A stretch of 64,000 nucleotides of DNA from Spirochaetales bacterium (GCA_027306915.1 DAHUYW010000012.1:44551-108550), one strand, 5' to 3'. Positions 52,217-63,401 are shown, counted from the first letter of the stretch. Made by a program: numbers and translations. The notes: a model not told the origin generated them from the sequence alone.

Positions 52217-52358
52217 GAGGAACGGAACCTGTCCTACCCTGCGCTCCGGCAGGCCCGCCGCAAGCGGCGGGAACCATCCGGCGCAATAGTGCTGTCTCCC
52301 AAAGAGGGGCTCCCTCGCCATACAGGCGGCGGGAGCCCTCGAGCCAATCTGGTCAAGC

Positions 52359-53552
52359 TTAGTCGACCTTCACCAGGTTGCCGTCTTTCACGGTGTAGAC
52401 CTCGAGCTGTTTGTATTGCTGGTTTACTACCGTGGAGATGCCGATATTCTTTATCACGTCTCCGTTCGTCGAGGAGAAGGTAATGGTCCCCGACACACCC
52501 TGATAGTCCTTGGTCTTCGCAACGCTGTCGCGGATCGCATCACGATTGAGGTTGAGCGACTTCTTGTCCGCGGGGCTTGCCTGGTCGTATGCGGTTTGGA
52601 TGCCATCCATGATCAGGTTAGCTGCATCGTAGGAGTTGAGGCTGAACTCATCGGGCCCCTCGTTCCATTTTTCCTTGTACTTCTGCTCGAAGGCGGTAGT
52701 CTTGGCGCTCTTCGCGACCCGCTCCGGTCCAGAGAAGACGACCCCGTTCGAATTGGTGCCTGCGAGGGTGAGGATCTCGGGATTGGAGAAACCGTCCGAA
52801 GAGAGCATCTTCGCCTTGATGCCGAGGCTCTTCGCCTGGGCGAGGATCTGCGCGATCTCCGCGACATAATCAGGAAGGTAGATCGCATCGGGATTCGTCG
52901 CCTTTATCTTGGTAAGCTGGGTCTTGAAGTCCTTGTCGCCCTGGAGACCCGTCTCCATGTCGACCACCTTGCCCCCGTTCGCCTCGTACACGGCCTTGAA
53001 GCTCTCGGCGAGCCCCTGGCTGTAGTCGTTCTTGATATAGAGAATCGCGACCCTCTTGAGCTTCATGACCTGCGCGACATAGCGCCCGAAAACCTCCGAC
53101 TGAAGGCCGTCGCTTGCGACGTCGCGGAAAATGTAGTTGCCGAGCGAGGTGAGATCCTTCTGCGTCGAGGAAGGAGAGATCATAACGATCTTCTCGGCCT
53201 GTGCCTTGGGAGCAATGGCGATCGAGCTCGAAGAGAAAACCGCTCCGACGAGACCGAGAATGTGATTGACACTCGCGAGCTTCTCGATCGCTGCGTTGGC
53301 CTTATCCACCTTGCCCTCGTCATCCTCGGCGATGAGGTCCACCTTGTGCCCTCCGATGCCGCCGGCCGCATTCCGCTCGTCGACCGCCATCTCGATCGCC
53401 TGAGTCATGAGCTTGCCATAGTTGGCGTAGTCTCCGGTGAGAGGACCGATGAAGCCAATGTTAACTGTCTTGGGTGCGCTTGACGAGCATCCTGCAAGGA
53501 AAATCATCGCGACGCCTAGAACGCCTGCGAAGATGCCGATGCCTTTCTTCAT
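52359..53552 (-). CDS. livJ: Branched-chain amino acid-binding lipoprotein
   Basis: This 397-residue Leu/Ile/Val-binding protein of the type 1 fold starts at the ATG at 53552, six bases after AAGGAG. The signal ends in the lipobox FLAGC, so it is membrane-anchored, unlike the three sugar-binding proteins in this window. Family features are IGFIGPLTGDYANYGKLMTQ, AEDDEGK and ISPSSTQKDLT. It is the first gene of the liv operon, with the promoter at 53697-53725 and a leader of about 135 bases. Ligand choice among branched amino acids or amides is not readable. Confidence 0.92.
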   Translation of the reverse strand: MKKGIGIFAGVLGVAMIFLAGCSSSAPKTVNIGFIGPLTGDYANYGKLMTQAIEMAVDERNAAGGIGGHKVDLIAEDDEGKVDKANAAIEKLASVNHILGLVGAVFSSSSIAIAPKAQAEKIVMISPSSTQKDLTSLGNYIFRDVASDGLQSEVFGRYVAQVMKLKRVAILYIKNDYSQGLAESFKAVYEANGGKVVDMETGLQGDKDFKTQLTKIKATNPDAIYLPDYVAEIAQILAQAKSLGIKAKMLSSDGFSNPEILTLAGTNSNGVVFSGPERVAKSAKTTAFEQKYKEKWNEGPDEFSLNSYDAANLIMDGIQTAYDQASPADKKSLNLNRDAIRDSVAKTKDYQGVSGTITFSSTNGDVIKNIGISTVVNQQYKQLEVYTVKDGNLVKVD

Positions 53553-53696
53553 TTTCGTCTCCTTTTCGAATAGCTTGTCTACTGCAGACCGCTCGAGCGG
53601 TGCAGCGATCATCGCCCGTATACGACATACCGCCCTTTTTGGGAGTAAGGGTCCGAAAGACGATGAATACTTGTTGTGCTGGAGTTGATGTTCGCC

Positions 53697-53725
53697 AGTG
53701 TAGCCAATTGAAGGCAAAACGTCAA
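53697..53725 (-). promoter_or_regulatory. Promoter of the liv operon
   Basis: TTGACG (53725-53720), 17-base spacer, TACACT (53702-53697) on the minus strand. The leader runs about 135 bases to the livJ ATG. I see no T-box or other obvious amino-acid riboswitch in it. Confidence 0.5.
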
Positions 53726-53788
53726 TGACGCCATATCGTGGGTGCCGGTGAGGTACCGCCTGCAAAGATGCAGGCTCCTTCCGGCCCC

Positions 53789-54955
53789 TCAGAAGCACCT
53801 CCCGGTCCGATCCTTTGTGCATCCGCTCGTCCGGGCTTGGGCGGTTTCCGTCCGCAGCCGCGCGGCCTGCCCGGTCGCGTGGGCCTGCTCGCTTTCGGGC
53901 GGAAACGACTGCTCGCCTTCGGCCGGGCGGGAGAGCGCGCTCTTCTCCTCTCCGCATCGGTAGCAAATCTCGTTCACGAGCGGCTGGCCGGCAAAATACG
54001 CGGAGATGTTGTCGATCGTCGTGTGCGCAATGTTGAGAAGGGCCTCATGCGTGAAGAACGCTTGATGCGAGGTAATGAGCACGTTGTTGAAGGTCATCAG
54101 CCGTGCAAGGACATCGTCGGCGATGTTCGACCCTGAAAGATCCTCAAAGAAGTAGTCCGACTCCTCTTCGTAGACGTCGAGCCCGGCATACCCGATTCGA
54201 TCTGCCTTGAGAGCCCTGATGAGCGCCTGGGTATCGATGAGTTGCCCGCGGCTGGTGTTGATGAGCATCACCTCGCGCTTCATCATCGCGAGGCTCTCAT
54301 CGTTTATCATGTGATAGCTTTCGGGTGTGAGCGGGCAATGCAGCGAGATGATGTCCGAGTCGCGATAGAGCTGCGGCAGCTCGACATACTGGACCGAGCG
54401 CTCGCGTGCAAAGGAGAGATCCGGGTAGGCATCGAAGGCGAGGATCTTCATGCCAAAGCCCTGGAGGATGGCGATGAGGGCCTTGCCGATCCGCCCGGTG
54501 CCGATGATCCCGGCTGTCCGCCCATAGAGGTCAAAGCCGAGCAGGCCGTTGATGTTAAAGTTGTTGTCGCGGACACGATTGTAGGCCTTGTGGGTCTTTC
54601 GGTTGAGCGTCAACATCAAGGCAACTGCGTGCTCCGCGACTGCATGGGGAGAATAGGCGGGCACACGAAGGGTGTGGATGCGCCCGTAGGCTGCTTGCAG
54701 ATCGACGTTATTGTATCCGGAGCAGCGGAGGGCGATGAGCTTGACTCCTATGGACAAAAGCCTTTCAATGACGAAGGCAGTGAGCTGGTCGTTCACGAAA
54801 ACGCACACGACATTGTGTCCTTCGGCGAGCCCAACTGTGTCGGGAACAAGATGCTCGCGATAGTACTTGAAGATAAAATCCGTAGGCCTCAGGGATTCGA
54901 AGGATTTGATGTCGTAAGGCTTGCTGTCGAAGAAGGCGACGCGGATGTCCTGCAT
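53789..54955 (-). CDS. ldhA: D-lactate dehydrogenase-like 2-hydroxyacid dehydrogenase
   Basis: This 388-residue enzyme has the D-isomer 2-hydroxyacid dehydrogenase pattern: RCSGYNNVDL, GRTAGIIGTGRIGKAL (NAD site, near 150), NTSRGQLID with catalytic Arg236, GLDVYEEE with the catalytic Glu and TSHQAFFTHEAL with His297. The core ends near residue 340; the last 45 or so residues are a polar tail that is unusual for the family. GGGAGGTAGCACG precedes the ATG at 54955. It is divergent from glycerate kinase, with 190 bases between. It most likely reduces pyruvate to D-lactate, but a hydroxypyruvate or glyoxylate role beside glycerate kinase is possible. Confidence 0.88.
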   Translation of the reverse strand: MQDIRVAFFDSKPYDIKSFESLRPTDFIFKYYREHLVPDTVGLAEGHNVVCVFVNDQLTAFVIERLLSIGVKLIALRCSGYNNVDLQAAYGRIHTLRVPAYSPHAVAEHAVALMLTLNRKTHKAYNRVRDNNFNINGLLGFDLYGRTAGIIGTGRIGKALIAILQGFGMKILAFDAYPDLSFARERSVQYVELPQLYRDSDIISLHCPLTPESYHMINDESLAMMKREVMLINTSRGQLIDTQALIRALKADRIGYAGLDVYEEESDYFFEDLSGSNIADDVLARLMTFNNVLITSHQAFFTHEALLNIAHTTIDNISAYFAGQPLVNEICYRCGEEKSALSRPAEGEQSFPPESEQAHATGQAARLRTETAQARTSGCTKDRTGRCF

Positions 54956-55053
54956 CGTGCTACCTCCCGCCGCCTCACCATACACCATGAGACCACCGTA
55001 GTAAAGGAAGCAAACAAGACCGTCACTGCTTTTCGCCCCCTTCGCCGTGGGCG

Positions 55054-55081
55054 TTGACCCGGACTGTATGTCACCTATACT
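55054..55081 (+). promoter_or_regulatory. Promoter of the glycerate kinase gene
   Basis: TTGACC (55054-55059), 16-base spacer, TATACT (55076-55081). Transcription would begin near 55088, ruling out starts upstream of that base for the kinase. Confidence 0.5.
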
Positions 55082-55146
55082 TTTGCGTGGGCGCATGTGT
55101 CGCCCCGCGACAACGCGAAATGTGCCAAGGTGTGAGGGATTGTATC

Positions 55147-56511
55147 GTGGACGGGAGAATCCATCTCCGTAAGATCGCGGCCGCGGCCCTGGACCGGGTT
55201 GATCCCTTCCTGATGGTGCAACGATGCCTCCGGATCGAGGATGGCAAGCTGCGGGTTGCCACCGAGCGCTCCGATCACCTGATACCGCTTGCGGGTTTCT
55301 CGCGGCTATTCGTGCTTGGCGTCGGTAAGGCTGCGGCCCCCATGGCGCAGGCGGTCGAGGCGCTTCTCGAAGAACGGATCGACAAGGGACTCATCGTCAT
55401 CAAACCGGGGCACGGGCTTGCTCTTCGCCGGATCCGCGCAGTCGAGGGCGGCCATCCGGTACCCGACGAGAAAAGCGTCGAGGCCGCCGCCGAGCTTGCC
55501 GCACTTGCGGACGAGGCGGATGAGACTACCTTGGTGATCAATCTCGTGTCCGGCGGGGGCTCCGCGCTGCTCTCCTCCCCGATTGACGATCCCGCCCATC
55601 CTGTAACCCTGGCCGAGATTCAAGCGACGACTCGGGTCCTCCTCGCCTGCGGCGCGACTATCCACGAGATCAACTGCCTCCGCAAGCACCTCCTCTCGCT
55701 TGCGGGAGGAAGGCTTGCCGAGCGCCTTTTCCCCGCCACCGTCTTGAGCCTTATCCTTTCCGACGTAGTCGGCGACGATATCCAGATCATCGCCTCGGGA
55801 CCCACCGCTCCCGATGCTTCGACCTACGCCCAGGCGTGCGCGGTAGTTGAGAGCCTTGGCATCGAAAGCGAGCTCCCAGCCTCGGTCGTCGGCCTCCTCC
55901 AGGCGGGCCGGCGCGGCGAAATCCCCGAGACCCCGAAACCGGCCTCGGCTCCCTTCGCACGCGTTACAAATGTTCTGGTGGGTACTAACCTCTTTGCCCT
56001 CGAGGCGGCCAAGCGCTCGGCGGAAGGCCTCGGTTATCATACGACCATCCTCACCTCCCGGCTTGTGGGCGAAGCGCGCGAGGTTGCCAAGGTGCTCGCG
56101 GCAATCGCAAAGGACGTCGCGGCATTCGATCTTGCCGGTAAGAAGCCTGCCTGCATCCTTGCAGGCGGAGAGACAACGGTGACGATCCGTGGAAGAGGAA
56201 CGGGCGGGCGCAACCAGGAGATGGCCCTCGCCTACCTTCTTGAGATGGCGCGCGATCCGGAAGGGCTCGGGCGAACCTCCTTTCTCTCTTTTTCAACCGA
56301 CGGCGAGGACGGACCTACCGAGGCGGCGGGGGCCTTTGCGGATGCCGGCCTCGTCGACAGCGCCCGAGCGAGGATGCTTTCGATTTCCGATCATCTCCGC
56401 ACCAACGACTCGCATTCATTCTTCGCTGCAGTTGATGGGCTCCTGCTCACCGGGCCTACCAACACCAACGTCTGCGATATCCAGGTCGTGTTGATTCGCC
56501 AGGACGGCTAA
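55147..56511 (+). CDS. gckA: Glycerate 2-kinase (GckA/MOFRL type)
   Basis: This 454-residue kinase has the N-terminal DUF4147 domain (VLGVGKAAAPMAQAVEALL, GGHPVPDEKS, LVSGGGSALL, LRKHLLSLAGGRLA) and the C-terminal MOFRL domain (LAGGETTVTIRGRGTGGRNQEMALA, LSFSTDGEDGPTEAAGA, NDSHSFF). It phosphorylates D-glycerate to 2-phosphoglycerate. I take the GTG at 55147, seven bases after GAGGGA and directly at the family start; an ATG at 55120 lacks a site. The predicted promoter at 55054-55081 overlaps the longest open frame, which starts too early. Feeding of glycerate from sugar-acid breakdown would fit the lifestyle suggested by the apionate locus. Confidence 0.88.
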   Translation: MDGRIHLRKIAAAALDRVDPFLMVQRCLRIEDGKLRVATERSDHLIPLAGFSRLFVLGVGKAAAPMAQAVEALLEERIDKGLIVIKPGHGLALRRIRAVEGGHPVPDEKSVEAAAELAALADEADETTLVINLVSGGGSALLSSPIDDPAHPVTLAEIQATTRVLLACGATIHEINCLRKHLLSLAGGRLAERLFPATVLSLILSDVVGDDIQIIASGPTAPDASTYAQACAVVESLGIESELPASVVGLLQAGRRGEIPETPKPASAPFARVTNVLVGTNLFALEAAKRSAEGLGYHTTILTSRLVGEAREVAKVLAAIAKDVAAFDLAGKKPACILAGGETTVTIRGRGTGGRNQEMALAYLLEMARDPEGLGRTSFLSFSTDGEDGPTEAAGAFADAGLVDSARARMLSISDHLRTNDSHSFFAAVDGLLLTGPTNTNVCDIQVVLIRQDG

Positions 56512-56572
56512 CCGTTCGGGCGGGTAAGGAGCGCTCGGCCCGGGCACGACCAACGTCGTGCCCGGGCCCGGA

Positions 56573-57862
56573 CTACGCGCGGAAGGCTTGATCGAGATCG
56601 GCGCTGATATCGTCGCTGTGCTCGATTCCGATGGAGAGCCGAACCAGCTCGGGTCCGATCCCTACCGCCCGCTGCTGCTCGGGGGAGAGCTGCGAGTGGG
56701 TCGTGCTTGCTGAGTGGATAGCAAGGCTCTTGGCGTCGCCGACGTTCGCGACGTGGGCAAAGAGCTTGAGCGACTCGATGAACCTCGCGCCTGCTTCCCG
56801 GCCCCCCTTGATCCCGAAGACCACCATGCCGCCGAAGCCCTTCTTCAGGTATTTGACGGCGTTCGCATGAGCGGGATCGCCCTCGAGCCCGGGATAGCGC
56901 ACCCATTCCACGTTCGGATTCTTTGCAAGCCACTTTGCAGTTGCGAAGGCGTTTGCGCAGTGGCGCTCCATGCGAAGCGCAAGCGTCTCGACTCCCTGGA
57001 GAAAGATCCACGCGTTGTCGGGCGAGATTGCTGCGCCGAGGTTCCGCAGCGGGACGGTACGGGCGCGCAGGGTGAATGCAATCGGCTGAAGGGGACCGAG
57101 GTCCTTCCCCCAGGTCAGTCCGTGATAGCTCTCGTCGGGCTCGCTGTAGAGCGGGAACCTCTTCTGGTTCCAGTTGAACCTGCCGGCGTCGATGATGATG
57201 CCGCCGATCCCCGTGCCGTGACCTCCGATCCACTTGGTAAGCGAGTGAATGACAACGTCGGCGCCGTGCTCGATGGGCCGCAGCAGGTAGGGGGGCGTGA
57301 AGGTGGAATCGACGATGAGGGGAATCCCCGCTTCCTTCGCAATCCTCGAAATTGCCTCGAGATCGACCACCTCCAAGAGCGGATTTCCGATCGTCTCGAC
57401 AAAAACGGCCTTCGTCTTTTCGTTGATGGCCTTCTTGAAGTTGTCGGGGTTGAGAGGCTCGACGAAACGCGCGGCGATTCCAAACTGCGGCAGGATGTCG
57501 TGGAACATCGTGTAGGTTCCGCCGTAGAGGTTGTTCGCCGATACGAACTCGTCGCCCTGCCGCAGGATGTTGATGATGCTGTAGAAGACCGCCGATGTCC
57601 CGGAGGCGAGTGCGAGGGCGGCAGCGCCGCCATCAAGCTCGGCCATCCGCCTCTCAAGCTCGTCCTGCGTAGGGTTCATGATGCGCGTATAGATGTTCCC
57701 GAGCTCCTTCAGCGCAAAGAGGTTCGCCGCGTGCGTCGTATCATGAAACTGATAGGCGGTCGTCCGATAGATCGGTGTAGCGAGCGAGGTTGTCGCCGGA
57801 TCCGGCTTGTGTCCTCCGTGAATCGCAACGGTCTCGAAACGATATTTGTTTTCGGTAGCCAT
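56573..57862 (-). CDS. metY: O-acetylhomoserine sulfhydrylase (aminocarboxypropyltransferase)
   Basis: This 429-residue PLP enzyme of the Cys/Met metabolism family has TTSLATPIYRTTAYQFHDT, NIYTRIMNPTQDELERRMAE, ALASGTSAVFYSI and the PLP lysine (Lys210) in IHSLTKWIGGHGTGIGG. The extra residues near the C-terminus compared with cystathionine gamma-synthase, and the SQLSPEQQRAVGIGPELVRLS end, mark MetY. It makes homocysteine from O-acetylhomoserine and sulfide. AAAGGGGGAAGATC precedes the ATG, 21 bases after the cysK stop. It is the third gene of an rrf2-cysK-metY operon. Confidence 0.92.
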   Translation of the reverse strand: MATENKYRFETVAIHGGHKPDPATTSLATPIYRTTAYQFHDTTHAANLFALKELGNIYTRIMNPTQDELERRMAELDGGAAALALASGTSAVFYSIINILRQGDEFVSANNLYGGTYTMFHDILPQFGIAARFVEPLNPDNFKKAINEKTKAVFVETIGNPLLEVVDLEAISRIAKEAGIPLIVDSTFTPPYLLRPIEHGADVVIHSLTKWIGGHGTGIGGIIIDAGRFNWNQKRFPLYSEPDESYHGLTWGKDLGPLQPIAFTLRARTVPLRNLGAAISPDNAWIFLQGVETLALRMERHCANAFATAKWLAKNPNVEWVRYPGLEGDPAHANAVKYLKKGFGGMVVFGIKGGREAGARFIESLKLFAHVANVGDAKSLAIHSASTTHSQLSPEQQRAVGIGPELVRLSIGIEHSDDISADLDQAFRA

Positions 57863-57883
57863 GATCTTCCCCCTTTTGGTAAT

Positions 57884-58795
57884 CTAGAAGAGCGAGAGAT
57901 AGCGCTCGCCCGTGTCCGGTAAAACCACCACGATGGTCTTTCCCGCGTTTTCCTGGCGCCGAGCAATCTCAAGCGCCGCCTGAACCGCCGCGCCGCTCGA
58001 TATTCCGGCAAGAATCCCCTCTTCTCGCGCGAGGCGCTCACTCATCTCGAAGGCGCCCTCATTGGTGACCTTGACGATCTCGTCGATGATCCCACGGTTG
58101 AGAATGTCGGGAACGAAGCCGGCGCCAATTCCCTGAATGCGGTGAGGGCCTGGCTTTTCGCCCGAGAGCACCGGCGAGCCGGCGGGCTCGACCGCCACCA
58201 CGCGCACCTGCGCCTTTCGCTTCTTCAACACCTCGCCGACGCCGGTTAGGGTGCCTCCCGTCCCGACTCCCGAAACGAAGACATCCACGGTTCCGTCGGT
58301 ATCGCGCCAGATCTCTTCTGCCGTGGTCTTGCGGTGGATCTCGGGGTTCGCCGGATTCTTGAACTGCTGCGGCATGTAGCTCTTCGGGTGCTGCGTGAGG
58401 AGCTCCTCGGCCCGGGCTATCGAGCCGGTCATCCCCTTTTCGGCAGGCGTTAGCTCGATCTGCGCTCCCAGCCGGGTCAAAAGCTTTCGCCGCTCGACGG
58501 ACATGCTGTCCGGCATGGTCAGAATCAGCCTGTAGCCGCGCTGTGCGCAGACGAACGCGAGCCCTATGCCGGTGTTTCCGCTCGTGGGCTCGATAATGAC
58601 CGTGTCCTTGGTGATCAGCCCGCGCCGCTCTCCGTCCTCGACCATCGCAAGGGCGATGCGATCCTTCACGCTCGAGCACGGGTTGTAGTACTCGAGCTTC
58701 GCGAGCACCGTCGCCTTTTCCGCGCCCGGGAGCTTGGTGATCCTGACGAGCGGCGTGTTTCCGACCAGCGCGGTGATATTCGCTGCAACCTTCAT
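57884..58795 (-). CDS. cysK: Cysteine synthase (O-acetylserine sulfhydrylase)
   Basis: This 303-residue PLP enzyme has [13 protein letters not shown], the PLP lysine (Lys44) in [11 protein letters not shown], the TSGNTG loop (71-76), [13 protein letters not shown] and [15 protein letters not shown]. The C-terminus ends in [22 protein letters not shown] precedes the ATG at 58795; the upstream frame extension is not conserved. It condenses O-acetylserine with sulfide to cysteine. It sits between an Rrf2 regulator and metY. In Bacillus, CysK itself binds the Rrf2 protein CymR as co-repressor, which gives this gene order a possible regulatory meaning. Confidence 0.93.
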   Translation of the reverse strand: MKVAANITALVGNTPLVRITKLPGAEKATVLAKLEYYNPCSSVKDRIALAMVEDGERRGLITKDTVIIEPTSGNTGIGLAFVCAQRGYRLILTMPDSMSVERRKLLTRLGAQIELTPAEKGMTGSIARAEELLTQHPKSYMPQQFKNPANPEIHRKTTAEEIWRDTDGTVDVFVSGVGTGGTLTGVGEVLKKRKAQVRVVAVEPAGSPVLSGEKPGPHRIQGIGAGFVPDILNRGIIDEIVKVTNEGAFEMSERLAREEGILAGISSGAAVQAALEIARRQENAGKTIVVVLPDTGERYLSLF

Positions 58796-58848
58796 TTCAT
58801 CTCCTCCCCCGGAGGACTGCCTTTTCAGGCGATCGCCCCCTCCGGTAG

Positions 58849-59289
58849 TCAAATGCTGTATGTGCCATGGGCGTTCGCCTCCTCGTTCGCCAGCGCTACG
58901 ATATCGCTGAGGGTGACGTGGTCGAGCGTCTGCACCATTACCTCGGTAAGCCTCTTCCACATTCCCGCGATTGCCCGGTCCGTGGCCTGCGGCGGCTCTC
59001 TTCGCTCCTCCTGCGGATCAACCAGATCGAGCCCCCCCTCGAGGACCTCGACGATCTCCCGCACGGTTATCTCTCCGGGCTCTCGCGCCAGGGCGTAGCC
59101 GCCGTGTGCCCCTCGCACCGAGCGGAGTAGGCCCGCGCTTCGCAGGGGAATCACGATCTGGCTCAGGTACTTCTCCGAGATCTTCTCCCGTCCTGCAACC
59201 TCCTTGAGCAGCACCGGCCCCCCGCCGTGGCTCGTAGCGAGGAGGGCCATCATGCGCACGCCGTAGGTGCTGCGGGTCGAGAGCTTCAC
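58849..59289 (-). CDS. Rrf2-family transcriptional regulator, CymR-like
   Basis: This 146-residue regulator begins at a GTG (59289) that follows GGAGGGGAGTCAC. It has the Rrf2 winged helix: [35 protein letters not shown], and the wing [19 protein letters not shown]. It contains no cysteine at all, so it cannot hold the [2Fe-2S] cluster of IscR; this is the CymR/cluster-free type. It is the first gene of the operon with cysK and metY and is therefore a probable sulfur-metabolism repressor acting on its own promoter. Confidence 0.88.
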   Translation of the reverse strand: MKLSTRSTYGVRMMALLATSHGGGPVLLKEVAGREKISEKYLSQIVIPLRSAGLLRSVRGAHGGYALAREPGEITVREIVEVLEGGLDLVDPQEERREPPQATDRAIAGMWKRLTEVMVQTLDHVTLSDIVALANEEANAHGTYSI

Positions 59290-59351
59290 GTGACTCCCCT
59301 CCTCCCCGCCGAATCCCGCCCAATATCACGTTCACGATACACTACCTGCCC

Positions 59352-59396
59352 CATCATTTTAGTAGTGATAATGCCCTGGACCGCCCGATTTGTCAA
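59352..59396 (-). promoter_or_regulatory. Promoter and dyad operator of the rrf2-cysK-metY operon
   Basis: On the minus strand: TTGACA (59396-59391), 17-base spacer, CATTAT (59373-59368). The -10 is the left arm of an imperfect dyad, CATTAT-N10-ATGATG (59373-59352), so a bound regulator would block RNA polymerase directly. This fits autoregulation by the Rrf2 protein. The divergent nadE promoter starts 47 bases further right. Confidence 0.55.
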
Positions 59397-59442
59397 GCGG
59401 ATTGTGCGGCCATGCGTGCGACGAGCGGAAAAGGGGCTCTCC

Positions 59443-59471
59443 TTGACAGCTGGATGGCGCGTCGGTAGCAT
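59443..59471 (+). promoter_or_regulatory. Promoter of nadE, leaderless arrangement
   Basis: TTGACA (59443-59448), 17-base spacer, TAGCAT (59466-59471). The nadE ATG begins at 59478, just where transcription should start, and no ribosome binding site is present. The mRNA is predicted to be leaderless. Confidence 0.55.
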
Positions 59472-59477
59472 TCTGCA

Positions 59478-61562
<2,085 letters not shown>

Positions 61563-61580
61563 CTCCCTCCCGATCGGTGC

Positions 61581-62663
61581 CTAGTCGCAGCGCCGGTCGA
61601 CTTCTCGGGGATACCGATATTCGCCGCCGTCGGACCCTCGAAAGACGTAGGATTCCGCATCGATGCGCAGCAGCGCGGTTTCGATGGGGATCTTTCCCGC
61701 CCCGCCGGGAAGATCGACCGCATAGGTCGGAAGGGCAATTCCCGAAAGGCGCCCCCGGAGCTCGCGCATGATTTCGACGCCTCGCTCGATGGAAACCCGA
61801 AAGTGTCCCGTTCCCGCCGCGAGGTCACCCTGGAAGAGGTAGTAGGGCTTGACCCCCGCCCGCACAAGGCCGCGGAACAGCTCCTCGAGAGTGCGCACAT
61901 CGTCATTGACGCCGCGAAGCAGGACCGCCTGATTCAGCACCGGCACGCCGGCACCGAGGAGCCGCCGCACGGCAATCCGAAACTCAGGGGTGATCTCCCT
62001 CGGATGATTGGTATGGATGACGGCCCACACGGAATCGATGTCGCTCAACAGAGTCGCGAGGGCCTCGGTTATCCTGGCGGGGAGAACCACCGGCATACGC
62101 GTGCACAACCGGATGATGTAGTCGGGATTGACCGCTTTGAGCGCCCGAAGCACGTGCATGATCTCTTCGTCGGAGAGCATGAGGGGATCCCCCCCCGAGA
62201 GGAGGATCTCCTTTACCGCCGGAGTGCGCTGCAGATAGAGGCACGCTTCGTCCAACTGCCCCTCCGTAAGGCGTCCGCCCCCGTGACCGGTAAAGTGCCG
62301 GCGAAAGCAGTGACGGCAGTAGGTCGCGCACCGATCGTTTACAAGCAGCAGGGCGCGATCGCGGTAGTGATGCACGAGACGCTCGGTGACCTGGTAGCGC
62401 TGGTCCCCTATGGGGTCGCTTGACTCGTAGGGGAGGGTCACCAGCTCGCCGGCGCGTGGAACAAACTGAGCTGCGATCGGGTCGTGATCAGGATCTGTCG
62501 TTTGGGCCAGAGCCGCGTAATAGCGACTTACACCGACGGGAAGTCGGGTCTCTGGATCGATTTCGAATTGAAGCTCGTCGCCCGTTACGCCCGCCTTCGC
62601 GAAGCTCTTGGTCTCCTCGACGGATGGCGCGGACCCGAACAACTCGCCTGTTGGATTACGCAT
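61581..62663 (-). CDS. kamA: KamA-family radical SAM lysine 2,3-aminomutase
   Basis: This 360-residue enzyme has the radical SAM cluster motif CATYCRHC (Cys112, 116, 119 from the ATG at 62663), the ILLSGGDPL segment and the PLP lysine in PTYAVDLPGGAGKIP. The Asp residues of QGDLAAGTGHFR and YAVDLPGG correspond to those that bind the lysine epsilon-amino group in clostridial KamA, which favours true lysine 2,3-aminomutase over the EpmB branch. It is somewhat shorter than the 416-residue clostridial enzyme. The start is uncertain: a TTG at 62699 has a better AGAGG site. Beta-lysine could be an osmolyte or fermentation intermediate; no other lysine-fermentation gene is here. Confidence 0.85.
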   Translation of the reverse strand: MRNPTGELFGSAPSVEETKSFAKAGVTGDELQFEIDPETRLPVGVSRYYAALAQTTDPDHDPIAAQFVPRAGELVTLPYESSDPIGDQRYQVTERLVHHYRDRALLLVNDRCATYCRHCFRRHFTGHGGGRLTEGQLDEACLYLQRTPAVKEILLSGGDPLMLSDEEIMHVLRALKAVNPDYIIRLCTRMPVVLPARITEALATLLSDIDSVWAVIHTNHPREITPEFRIAVRRLLGAGVPVLNQAVLLRGVNDDVRTLEELFRGLVRAGVKPYYLFQGDLAAGTGHFRVSIERGVEIMRELRGRLSGIALPTYAVDLPGGAGKIPIETALLRIDAESYVFRGSDGGEYRYPREVDRRCD

Positions 62664-62738
62664 GCATGAAACGATAGGTGATATCAGATCGAAGCGCAAG
62701 AAGCCTCTCGCGGACGGCGTCTCCTCTTTGTGACTCGT

Positions 62739-63335
62739 CTATCCTTCCTTCACTGCCACCCCGAGAAGGCGGGACGCCGACTCTCGGGCACCCGATAGCA
62801 TGCGGAATCCTGCAGATGTGAGGGCTGTGTGGAACTCGGCGTTTTCGAAGCGATCTTCTCGCGGATGCACAAGCAGCCGACCAAAGAGTGCGTTGGCGTA
62901 GAGGTGCGGGAAGTATTCCTCGATGTAGAACAGTCCCCCTCCCTTTAGGATTCGTGCGACCTCCGAGAGCCCGCGCCGCCAATCTTCGAGATGATGCAAG
63001 ACGCCGAAGTCGAACACCGCGTCCACCGACCGGTCCGCATGCGGTAGGTTCTGCGCATCCGATAGCCTGCAAGTCACCCGCCCAGCCGCTCGGGCACCCA
63101 GCCTTCGTTCCGCCAACCTGATCATCCGCGGATCGACGTCGAGCGCCTCCGCTCGCTCCGGGGAAAAGGCCTCGAGGATAAGCTGCATCCCAACCCCTCT
63201 GCCGCATCCGATCTCTACAACCTGACTCTTGTTCGGCAGCGGTTTGATTGCTCGGAGGAATTTCACCACGCGCCGCTGATCAACGGTGTGCGCCGGGCTG
63301 TTGATATAGAGCCGTTCTAGGAAATTGATTACCAT
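62739..63335 (-). CDS. SAM-dependent class I methyltransferase
   Basis: This 198-residue protein has motif I VVEIGCGRGVGMQLI, the acidic EALDVDPRMIRLAE, VFDFGVLHHLEDW and ILKGGGLFYIEEYFP, in the order of UbiE/Methyltransf_11 enzymes. I chose the ATG at 63335 because GGAGG lies nine bases upstream; the longer frame to 63401 begins inside the -35 box of a promoter. The acceptor is unknown; the size and lack of a second domain fit a small-molecule or lipid methyltransferase. It is separated from the KamA-like gene by 75 bases and may be co-transcribed. Confidence 0.82.
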   Translation of the reverse strand: MVINFLERLYINSPAHTVDQRRVVKFLRAIKPLPNKSQVVEIGCGRGVGMQLILEAFSPERAEALDVDPRMIRLAERRLGARAAGRVTCRLSDAQNLPHADRSVDAVFDFGVLHHLEDWRRGLSEVARILKGGGLFYIEEYFPHLYANALFGRLLVHPREDRFENAEFHTALTSAGFRMLSGARESASRLLGVAVKEG

Positions 63336-63371
63336 CGAAAGGTGCCTCCAGACTACGGTCAGCTGCGAGGC

Positions 63372-63401
63372 AGTGTAAGGGTGAGCCAAATGCTCTGTCA
63401 A
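63372..63401 (-). promoter_or_regulatory. Promoter of the methyltransferase gene
   Basis: TTGACA (63401-63396), 18-base spacer, TACACT (63377-63372) on the minus strand, about 30 bases before the predicted transcription start-to-ATG region ending at 63335. Confidence 0.5.
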
